Source: Paracoccaceae bacterium
GTDB taxonomy: Bacteria > Pseudomonadota > Alphaproteobacteria > Rhodobacterales > Rhodobacteraceae
Reading direction: 5' to 3'
Length of the DNA stretch: 9,344 nucleotides
NCBI GenBank assembly: GCA_026982255.1
Contig: JALSHL010000279.1
Location: 1 to 9,344, forward strand
Shown: positions 1-4,887 of the stretch, piece after piece
Position numbering within the stretch: the first letter of the stretch is position 1
How the letters are laid out: each line of letters opens with the position of its first letter
Translations under genes and position numbers: made by a program
Notes under the pieces: generated by a model
Database searches by the model: none
The model's input: the letters and a program-made list of their open reading frames with translations, nothing else
Told to the model about the DNA's origin: nothing

Positions 1-35
1 ATTTTCTTTCCGAGCAGGGCAACATGCGCCGACAT
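1..35 (-). CDS. Start of an unidentified gene, cut by the window edge
   Basis: Only the first 11 codons are visible, reading MSAHVALLGKK on the minus strand; the twelfth codon (ATN) is cut. I chose the ATG at 33-35 because a GGAAGG ribosome binding site at 44-49 lies 8 nt upstream of it. An in-frame ATG at 39-41 would add Met-Ala but is only 2 nt from that site. The gene runs in the same direction as the secreted protein gene upstream (65-nt gap), so the two could share a transcript. The function cannot be told from so little sequence. The ribosome binding site lies inside a strong hairpin (41-70). Confidence 0.5.
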   Translation of the reverse strand, partial: MSAHVALLGKK

Positions 36-40
36 CGCCA

Positions 41-70
41 TATCCTTCCGCGAGTGTTCGCGGAAAGATA
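41..70 (-). promoter_or_regulatory. 13-bp inverted repeat covering the ribosome binding site of the edge gene
   Basis: The arms are 41-53 and 58-70 with a 4-nt loop (54-57). Twelve of 13 positions are Watson-Crick pairs at DNA level. The thirteenth (45/66) is C/A on the plus strand but G·U in minus-strand RNA, so that RNA can pair along all 13 positions. The 3' arm contains the GGAAGG Shine-Dalgarno sequence. No U-tract follows, so it does not look like an intrinsic terminator. It could be a translational switch, an mRNA-stabilising 5' hairpin or an operator for a dimeric regulator; the sequence alone does not decide. Confidence 0.6.
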
Positions 71-100
71 TGTCAGGATCGGGTTAGCGAAAGATTAACG

Positions 101-376
101 CTACAGCGGTTTTACAATCGCGCCGCCGCCCTCGAGCTGGAAGAAATAGGTGACCTGCTCGCCACTGCCATCCGCTGCCAGCGCGCAGGTGACGTTGAAG
201 GCGTTCGGCTCCTCGCGCTGCTCGACGGTCAGCACGCTGCCGCAGGGGTAGCCCTGCAACGTGATGAACAGGCTGACAGCGTTGCGATATTCGGTTTCCT
301 GGTCGCTCTGGGCCAGGGCGGGAACCGCGGTTGTCGCGATCAGGGCACCGGCGGCAATTGCGCGTAGAATTCTCAT
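101..376 (-). CDS. Small secreted protein, unknown function
   Basis: The product has 91 aa. The start is the ATG at 374-376, preceded by AGGAG 7 nt upstream; a longer open frame further upstream lacks this support. Residues 1-22 form a typical Sec signal peptide: basic start (MRILR), hydrophobic Ala/Ile-rich core, and an ALA|Q cleavage site after residue 22. The mature part is about 69 aa and acidic, with two cysteines (C45 in GYPCG and C64 in VTCAL) that could form a periplasmic disulfide. The last 30 residues (VTYFFQLEGGGAIVKPL) look like a beta-hairpin. Similar small secreted proteins with a YPC...VTC pattern are, as I recall, common in alphaproteobacteria without known function. I infer periplasmic location and nothing more. 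Confidence 0.8.
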   Translation of the reverse strand: MRILRAIAAGALIATTAVPALAQSDQETEYRNAVSLFITLQGYPCGSVLTVEQREEPNAFNVTCALAADGSGEQVTYFFQLEGGGAIVKPL

Positions 377-557
377 GAAAATCTCCTGCGATCCATAGTT
401 ACCCAGCATATATGCCTTTGGCCGGAAAAAAGATAGGGAGCGCGCGTAAACCGGCAGGGATTTGCCGGACCTGCGCCAATATGGCCCGTGCCTGTCCCAT
501 TGAAGCCGCAGCGCACAGTCCCCATAACGCCTGTAACGCAAACTTTCGAGGCAAGAT
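377..557. other. Divergent intergenic region, no gene seen
   Basis: These 181 bp separate the minus-strand secreted protein gene from the plus-strand membrane protein gene, so both promoters should lie here. It holds a 6-bp inverted repeat with a 6-nt loop at 451-468 (CCGGCA/TGCCGG) and a 10-bp perfect palindrome GCATATATGC at 406-415, 30 bp upstream of the secreted protein start. Either could be a regulator site, but short palindromes also arise by chance. I saw no convincing minus-strand promoter. Confidence 0.5.
500..528 (+). promoter_or_regulatory. Possible sigma70 promoter for the small membrane protein-matB pair
   Basis: TTGAAG at 500-505 and CATAAC at 523-528 each match the sigma70 consensus hexamers at four of six positions, with a 17-bp spacer. 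Transcription would begin near 535, giving a leader of about 20-25 nt before the ATG at 558. Read by eye only; alternatives in this stretch were weaker. Confidence 0.35.
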
Positions 558-791
558 ATGAAATTCCTGAACAACATCCCGTTCCATACAGCGATTCTGA
601 TGGCGCTGTTTCTGGGGCTGGCACCGTTTACGCCCCCTCATATTCTGGGAAAACTCGACATGCTGTTTTCCGGCACATTGACCAAACCGATCGATATTTT
701 CGATCTTTTCCTGCATGGCGCGCCCTGGCTGCTTTTGTTTGCCAAAATCTATGCCTATTATTCCGGTAAAAAGAGCAACACGGAAAACTGA
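558..791 (+). CDS. Small two-helix inner-membrane protein, unknown function
   Basis: The product has 77 aa and no recognisable enzyme motif. The ATG at 558 follows AGGCAAG, a fair ribosome binding site. Two hydrophobic stretches are visible, roughly residues 9-28 (AILMALFLGLAPFTPP) and 50-68 (LFLHGAPWLLLFAKIYAYY), joined by a loop with GKLDML and KPIDIFD. The C-terminus (GKKSNTEN) is charged. The stop is followed after one base by the matB start, so the genes are very probably co-transcribed and translationally coupled. That points to a role near malonate or malonyl-CoA metabolism, but this is inference. I recall short alphaproteobacterial proteins of this type being labelled 'RND transporter'; a 77-aa protein cannot be a full RND pump. 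Confidence 0.75.
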   Translation: MKFLNNIPFHTAILMALFLGLAPFTPPHILGKLDMLFSGTLTKPIDIFDLFLHGAPWLLLFAKIYAYYSGKKSNTEN

Positions 792-792
792 C

Positions 793-2283
793 ATGGATAC
801 GGACAACTTCCTCCTCGCCCGACTGCAACAAGGCTGCGCAGGGCGCGAGGCGGAGGTGTTCATCGACGGACCGGACGGCCGCAGCTTCGCGCGGTTTTTC
901 GAGAATGCCGGACGGATGGCCGCGGCGCTGCAGGCGCTCGGTGTCCGGCCCGGTGACCGGGTGGCGGCGCAGGTCGGGAAATCCGCAGAGGCGCTGGAGC
1001 TTTATGTCGGCACCGTTATGGCCGGCGGCGTCTTTCTGCCGCTCAATCCCGCCTATACCCCCGCCGAAGTCGGATATTTCCTCGGCGATGCGGCGCCGCA
1101 GGTGTTTGTGACCGCACCCGAGCATGTGGACGAACTGGCGGAGGTCGCCCGTGCCGTGCCCGAAGTCGTGACCCTCGGCACGGACGGTAACGGCAGTCTG
1201 CCCGATCTGGCCGCAGGGCAGGGGGCCGTTCCGCCGGTTCCCCGCGCGGCAAACGATCTGGCCGCGATCCTGTATACCTCCGGCACCACGGGGCGGTCCA
1301 AGGGGGCGATGCTGACCCACCGCGCCCTTGCCTCGAATTCCGCAACGCTCGTGGATGTCTGGCGCTTTACGCCCGACGATGTCCTGATACATGCCTTGCC
1401 GATCTTTCATACCCACGGCCTGTTTGTGGCCACCAACGTCGCCCTGATGGCGGGCGCCTCGCTGATCTTTCACCCCGCTTTCGATGCCGATGCGATTCTG
1501 GAGGACATGCCGCGTGCAACCGCCCTGATGGGGGTGCCGACCTTCTACACCCGCCTGCTGGACAGGCCGGAGCTGACACCGGCCCTGACCGCCAATATGC
1601 GCCTGTTCATCAGCGGCTCGGCCCCTTTGCTGAGCGAGACCCACGCCCGCTGGCAGGCGCGCACCGGCCACACCATTCTTGAACGCTACGGTATGACCGA
1701 AACCAATATGAACACCTCCAACCCCTATGACGGCGAGCGCCGCCCCGGAACGGTCGGTTTCCCCTTGCCCGGCGTGGAGCTGAAAATCACCGGAGACAAC
1801 GGGCAGGAGCTGCCGGACGGCGAAATCGGCACGATCGAGGTGCGCGGCGACAATGTATTCGCCGGCTACTGGCAAATGCCCGAAAAAACCGCCGAGGAAC
1901 TGCGCCCCGACGGCTGGTTTGTCACCGGCGATCTGGGGATGCGGGACAAGGATGGCTACATCACCATCGTCGGACGTTCGAAGGACCTGATTATTTCCGG
2001 TGGTTTGAATGTCTATCCCAAGGAGGTGGAATCCGTCATCGACGATATAGAGGGCGTGCGCGAATCCGCTGTCATCGGCGTGCCGGACGCGGATTTCGGC
2101 GAACAGGTTGTGGCCGTTGTCGTGCGGGACGACCCGACGCTGGATCGCGGGACGGTTGCAAGGGTGGCCGGAGAACGCCTCGCCAAATTCAAATGCCCCC
2201 GCCGTATCGAGTTTGTCGAGGCGCTTCCCCGCAACACCATGGGCAAGGTGCAGAAAAATGCCCTGCGCGAAACCTACTCCTGA
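793..2283 (+). CDS. matB: Malonyl-CoA ligase (malonyl-CoA synthetase), MatB
   Basis: This cytosolic adenylate-forming enzyme of the ANL superfamily converts malonate, CoA and ATP to malonyl-CoA, AMP and PPi. The product has 496 aa, close to the family's usual ~500. Core motifs in order: P-loop TSGTTGRSKG (162-171), the A5 motif ERYGMTE (297-303) followed by TNMNTSNPYDGERRPGTVGF, GWFVTGDLG (374-382) with the ATP-ribose aspartate D380, R395 in GRSKDLIISGG, and the adenylation lysine K485 in PRNTMGKVQ. The ERYGMTETNMNTSNPY segment is characteristic of MatB, which separates it from acetyl-CoA or long-chain synthetases. The ATG at 793 is one base after the upstream stop; an upstream in-frame start at 715 would overlap that gene. 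The 3' end overlaps the convergent acyltransferase gene by 10 bp. No matA (malonyl-CoA decarboxylase) is visible. Confidence 0.93.
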   Translation: MDTDNFLLARLQQGCAGREAEVFIDGPDGRSFARFFENAGRMAAALQALGVRPGDRVAAQVGKSAEALELYVGTVMAGGVFLPLNPAYTPAEVGYFLGDAAPQVFVTAPEHVDELAEVARAVPEVVTLGTDGNGSLPDLAAGQGAVPPVPRAANDLAAILYTSGTTGRSKGAMLTHRALASNSATLVDVWRFTPDDVLIHALPIFHTHGLFVATNVALMAGASLIFHPAFDADAILEDMPRATALMGVPTFYTRLLDRPELTPALTANMRLFISGSAPLLSETHARWQARTGHTILERYGMTETNMNTSNPYDGERRPGTVGFPLPGVELKITGDNGQELPDGEIGTIEVRGDNVFAGYWQMPEKTAEELRPDGWFVTGDLGMRDKDGYITIVGRSKDLIISGGLNVYPKEVESVIDDIEGVRESAVIGVPDADFGEQVVAVVVRDDPTLDRGTVARVAGERLAKFKCPRRIEFVEALPRNTMGKVQKNALRETYS

Positions 2284-3158
2284 TCCAGAATACCCCAGCG
2301 CCGGTGCAGCCAGAACCACTGCTCCGGGTTTTCACGCACCCGCGCAGACAGGCTGTCATTGATCGCCTGTGTCATCGTGTCGGCATCCGACGGGGGAATA
2401 GGGGCCTCGAAGGCGATATCTATGTCTAGACTGTCGTCGCGGCGTGTGCCGTAGACGGGGATCAGCGGCACATCGTGTTTCAGCGCGATTTTCGCGGCAA
2501 CGGTGGAGCTTTCGGCCCCGTGCCCCAGAAAGTCGAACTTTTTGGCATTCGGTACTCTCTGGTCGGTCAGGATAACCACCATGCCGCCGTTTTTCACATA
2601 TTCCAGCACATCATGTGTGCCCTTGCGGCCCGACGGGAAAATGGGGCCGCCGATTTTCTTGAGCTCGCGCAGGAAAACACGGTCGAAATAGATGTTGGTA
2701 TTGGGCCGGTATACTCCGCCGAGCAGAATCCCCCGCGCCTTGCAATAATGGCGAAACGCCTCCCACTGCCCGAAATGGCCGGTTACAACAATCGCACCCC
2801 TGCCGGCATCTGCGGCCTGCTGCAGCGCCTCGAAACCCGGTCCGGATGCGTGAAACAGATGCTGCCGCTTGCCGTAGGTCTCGTTGAAGAAAAGCTCGGT
2901 AAAAGTGCGCCCGAAATTGCGCCCGACCGCTTTCGTCATCCGCCCGATTTCGGCATCGGAAATATCGGGGTAGATCAGCCGCAGATTATTCGCGATCCGC
3001 TTTTTCGTCTTGGGCAGTCCGGCCACCAGCGCACCGACCACGACGCCGCCGGTTTTTATTCGCAGATTGAACGGCAGCAACCGCATGAGCCACAGAAACA
3101 GAACAAAAGGAATATGTTCCGCAATTTTGGTTGCCGTTTTCCAGCGTGACTTAACCAT
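2274..3158 (-). CDS. LpxL/HtrB-type lipid acyltransferase
   Basis: The product has 294 aa, the usual length of the family, which transfers an acyl chain from acyl-ACP to a lipid A precursor at the inner membrane. The HX4E catalytic motif is intact (H128 and E133 in GHFGQWEAF). An N-terminal hydrophobic helix (about residues 14-30) would anchor it. Other family landmarks are the NLRLIYPD segment (58-65), GGVYRPNTN (147-155), TDQRVP (198-203) and the C-terminal NPEQWFWLHRRW (277-288). I chose the ATG at 3156-3158; a TTG 39 bases upstream would add a polar segment uncommon in the family. Whether it adds the primary or a secondary acyl chain, or acts on another lipid (the related ornithine-lipid or lysophospholipid enzymes), cannot be told here. 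The gene is monocistronic, convergent with matB. Confidence 0.88.
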   Translation of the reverse strand: MVKSRWKTATKIAEHIPFVLFLWLMRLLPFNLRIKTGGVVVGALVAGLPKTKKRIANNLRLIYPDISDAEIGRMTKAVGRNFGRTFTELFFNETYGKRQHLFHASGPGFEALQQAADAGRGAIVVTGHFGQWEAFRHYCKARGILLGGVYRPNTNIYFDRVFLRELKKIGGPIFPSGRKGTHDVLEYVKNGGMVVILTDQRVPNAKKFDFLGHGAESSTVAAKIALKHDVPLIPVYGTRRDDSLDIDIAFEAPIPPSDADTMTQAINDSLSARVRENPEQWFWLHRRWGILDQE

Positions 3159-3197
3159 GTAGAGGACCGCAATCTGATGACAGAAATGTGAGGGCAA

Positions 3198-3226
3198 GAC
3201 ATAACGGGGTTCTGGCGCAATGACAA
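3198..3226 (-). promoter_or_regulatory. Putative promoter of the acyltransferase gene
   Basis: On the minus strand, TTGTCA (3226 to 3221, five of six consensus positions) and TATGTC (3203 to 3198, three of six) are separated by 17 bp. Transcription would start near 3191, leaving a leader of about 33 nt before the ATG at 3158. Two GTCACCG direct repeats sit immediately upstream of the -35 (3233-3250). Confidence 0.4.
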
Positions 3227-3232
3227 TCGGCA

Positions 3233-3250
3233 GTCACCGGCCGGTCACCG
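3233..3250. repeat. GTCACCG direct repeats, 11 bp apart
   Basis: GTCACCG occurs at 3233-3239 and again at 3244-3250, an offset of 11 bp, about one helical turn. Between and across them lies a 10-bp palindrome (ACCGGCCGGT, 3236-3245). The arrangement resembles the tandem half-sites of OmpR/PhoB-family regulators. It lies just upstream of the putative -35 of the acyltransferase promoter. Confidence 0.35.
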
Positions 3251-3281
3251 AAAACCGGATATTGCGCCGTGGCCCGCCCAT

Positions 3282-3307
3282 AAAAAAGGCGGACCGGAAA
3301 GCCCGCC
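3282..3307 (-). terminator. Intrinsic terminator of infC
   Basis: On the minus strand, 24 nt after the infC stop, a GGCGG (3307 to 3303) / CCGCC (3292 to 3288) stem with a 10-nt loop is followed directly by six T residues (3287 to 3282). This is the standard layout of a Rho-independent terminator. The stem is short but GC-only. Confidence 0.75.
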
Positions 3308-3330
3308 CTCGTTCGTTCGACTGAAAAAAC

Positions 3331-3879
3331 CTATTTCACCGGATTGATCATCATGACCATCTGGCGGCCTTCCATCTTGGGGATGGTCTCGACCTTGCCG
3401 GTGCCGGCCTCGGTCACATCGTCGGCCACACGGTTCAGCAGCTTGCGCCCCAGATCCTGATGCGCCATTTCGCGGCCGCGGAAACGCAGGGTGATTTTCA
3501 CCTTGTCGCCATTGTCCAGAAAGCGGAACACATTGCGCATTTTCACGTCATAGTCGTGGGTGTCCGTGTTCGGGCGGAATTTCACCTCTTTGACCTCGAT
3601 GATCTTCTGCTTTTTCCGTGCTTCGGATTCACGTTTCTGCTGTTCGTATTTGAACTTGCCGAAATCCATGATCTTGCACACGGGCGGTTTGGCGTTGGGC
3701 GAGATCTCGACCAGATCGAGCCCGACCTCGTCAGCCATCTGCATACCTACAGCGGGGGTTACAACTCCCACGTTTTCGCCTTCGGCGCCGATCAGGCGGA
3801 TTTCGGGGGACCGGATGCGGTCGTTTACACGGGGTCCGGTGTCGCGCGTCGGGGGCGCGTTATGCGGTCTACGGGCTAT
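3331..3879 (-). CDS. infC: Translation initiation factor IF-3, probable ATA start
   Basis: IF3 binds the 30S subunit, prevents premature 50S joining and checks the start codon and initiator tRNA. The protein is 182 aa from the ATA chosen here. Visible landmarks are VNDRIRSPEIRLIG (18-31), the N-domain VEISPNAKPPVCKIMDFGKF (57-76), the basic linker EARKKQKIIEVKEVKFRP (86-103), and the C-domain with KVKITLRFRGREMAHQ (126-141) and MEGRQMVMMINP (169-180). The start codon is ATA at 3877-3879, 9 nt after AAGGA (3889-3893); it yields M-ARRPHNAPPTRDTGPR, which fits alphaproteobacterial IF3 N-termini. The next ordinary start upstream (ATG at 3934-3936) would add 19 residues and has no ribosome binding site. 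Rare starts on infC underlie autoregulation by IF3 in E. coli (AUU). The gene stands alone here, without rpmI-rplT. Confidence 0.93.
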   Translation of the reverse strand: MARRPHNAPPTRDTGPRVNDRIRSPEIRLIGAEGENVGVVTPAVGMQMADEVGLDLVEISPNAKPPVCKIMDFGKFKYEQQKRESEARKKQKIIEVKEVKFRPNTDTHDYDVKMRNVFRFLDNGDKVKITLRFRGREMAHQDLGRKLLNRVADDVTEAGTGKVETIPKMEGRQMVMMINPVK

Positions 3880-3888
3880 GGGTTTCAG

Positions 3889-3893
3889 TCCTT
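3889..3893 (-). promoter_or_regulatory. Ribosome binding site that places the infC start at ATA
   Basis: AAGGA on the minus strand lies 9 nt before ATA (3877-3879). A CTG codon in the same frame directly follows it with no spacer, and the upstream ATG at 3934-3936 lies 41 nt before it, so only ATA is at a workable distance. Confidence 0.6.
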
Positions 3894-4013
3894 GTATTGT
3901 TAAACCTTCGATACCCGCGGGAATCCGCAGGCACATTCGGATAAGTGTATAATTTGAACGGGTTCGTCAATAGTATAGCGCAAGATAGTCGTATTTTACG
4001 GGAAAACTTCACA
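3894..4013. other. Divergent infC / yhhN-like intergenic region
   Basis: Both promoters should be here. On the minus strand TTGACG (3970 to 3965) is a good -35, but the nearest -10 candidates, TACACT (3949 to 3944) and TATACA (3951 to 3946), give spacers of 15 and 13 bp, which are short. On the plus strand TATAAT occurs at 3948-3953 and TATAGC at 3974-3979, without a well-spaced -35 for either. I therefore mark the region rather than a single promoter. Confidence 0.35.
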
Positions 4014-4676
4014 ATGGCGGCAGATATGACGGGCAATTTCGGACAATTGGCACTTTTGCTGGCGGCGGCGCTCGGCGCGGTTGTTTACCGTCTGCGCTAT
4101 CTGCACGCGGACATCGGCACGGCGCGCAGCCTGTCCAAAACCCTCCCGGTCGCGCTTCTGGCGCTTCTTGCCCTGTGGGCCGGCGCCGGCTGGCTGCTGG
4201 TCGCCGCGCTCGTCCTGTCGGCCTGCGGTGACTGGTTCTTGTCCCGAAGCGACCGCTATTTCCTGCCCGGTCTGGTGGCGTTTCTGGCCGGGCATCTGGC
4301 CTATATCGGTATATTCCTGCAACAACCACCCCTGACGTCCCCGCCGGTTCTGGCATTACAGGCGGCGGCAATCCTCTACGGAGCGGGGTTCGCCGCGGTT
4401 CTGTGGCGGCGTGCCGGAAAGCTCCGCCTTGCCGTCATGTTCTATATCCTGACGATTTCGGTTATGGCGATTGGCAGCACATGGTATTTGCCGGCCAATC
4501 CCCTCGTCACCTTCGGCGCCTTCCTGTTCGTGTTTTCGGACAGCGCGCTGGCTATTCGTATGTTTATCGTTGGCGAATCCGCGCCGAAATCCGCCGGTCT
4601 GGGCGTTATTGTCTGGTGGAGCTACATCGCCGCGCAATTCGCCCTATTGCTTGGCCTGTCGAATCTGTTGTATTAA
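4014..4676 (+). CDS. YhhN/TMEM86-family integral membrane protein (putative lysoplasmalogenase)
   Basis: The product has 220 aa with about eight hydrophobic helices covering nearly its whole length. Family landmarks are SKTLP (41-45) after the first helix, SACGDWFL (69-76), the FLAGHLAY segment (90-97), YILTISVMA (144-152) and the late GAFLFVFSDSALA (168-180). Animal TMEM86B hydrolyses the vinyl-ether bond of lysoplasmalogens; the reaction of the bacterial members is less certain, so the enzyme name is an inference from the family. The start is the ATG at 4014; a GTG at 3945 would add 23 polar residues, and a second ATG at 4026 cannot be excluded. The ribosome binding site (GGGAAAA) is weak. 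The gene is followed after 32 bp by a small exported-protein gene, possibly in the same transcript. Confidence 0.83.
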   Translation: MAADMTGNFGQLALLLAAALGAVVYRLRYLHADIGTARSLSKTLPVALLALLALWAGAGWLLVAALVLSACGDWFLSRSDRYFLPGLVAFLAGHLAYIGIFLQQPPLTSPPVLALQAAAILYGAGFAAVLWRRAGKLRLAVMFYILTISVMAIGSTWYLPANPLVTFGAFLFVFSDSALAIRMFIVGESAPKSAGLGVIVWWSYIAAQFALLLGLSNLLY

Positions 4677-4708
4677 CAGCGTGTAAACATTTTTGTAGTG
4701 AGTGCCCC

Positions 4709-4885
4709 ATGTCCAAGAATACTCTTGCTGTAATCAGCTTCCTCGCCATCGCCCTGATTGTTTCGCCGGTTTTCGGATACGGACCGTTCAGCGCCCTGAT
4801 ATCCTCGAACGAGGATGTCACCGCCGGTGACAGCGGCGCCGGCAATGCTGCCGGAACCGTTGCTGAAACTGTCAACGGAAACTGA
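4709..4885 (+). CDS. Small exported or membrane-anchored protein, unknown
   Basis: The product has 58 aa. Residues 5-25 (TLAVISFLAIALIVSPVFGYG) are a hydrophobic helix after a short basic start (MSKN), which could be a signal peptide or a membrane anchor. The remaining 33 residues are small and acidic (Gly, Ala, Ser, Asn, Val, Thr and four acidic residues), with no cysteine and probably no fold. The ATG at 4709 follows a weak GTGAG site. The stop lies 2 bp from the pdhC stop, which faces it. The 3' half of the frame carries four inverted repeats in a row (4798-4878), so part of this sequence may be shaped by RNA structure and not by protein function. I do not recognise the family. Confidence 0.6.
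   Translation: MSKNTLAVISFLAIALIVSPVFGYGPFSALISSNEDVTAGDSGAGNAAGTVAETVNGN
4798..4878. repeat. Four consecutive inverted repeats at the 3' side of pdhC
   Basis: The units are: 4798-4819 (core ATCCTCG-AA-CGAGGAT, extendable by three pairs including one T/G); 4817-4831 (GTCACCG-C-CGGTGAC); 4839-4854 (CCGGCA-ATGC-TGCCGG); 4857-4878 (CCGTTG, 10-nt loop, CAACGG). Units 1 and 2 share GTC and so compete for it. No T-run follows on either strand. The array starts 10 bp beyond the pdhC stop in its transcription direction, and lies in the coding part of the small plus-strand gene. Confidence 0.65.
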
Positions 4886-4887
4886 AC

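Noticed and set aside
451..468. CCGGCA/TGCCGG hairpin as a terminator
   Set aside because: It lies between two divergent starts with no T-run, so there is nothing for it to terminate; at most a regulator site or chance.
628..2319. A 563-codon open frame on the minus strand opposite matB
   Set aside because: Same reason: it lies opposite a certain enzyme with intact motifs, and its own translation shows no family features.
3934..3936. ATG start for infC giving a 201-aa protein
   Set aside because: No ribosome binding site precedes it, the 19 extra residues do not look like IF3, and the well-placed AAGGA points to the ATA at 3877-3879. Not fully excluded.
3948..3953. TATAAT on the plus strand as the -10 of the yhhN-like gene
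   Set aside because: No acceptable -35 at 15-19 bp upstream, and it overlaps the likely infC promoter on the other strand. Left as unresolved.
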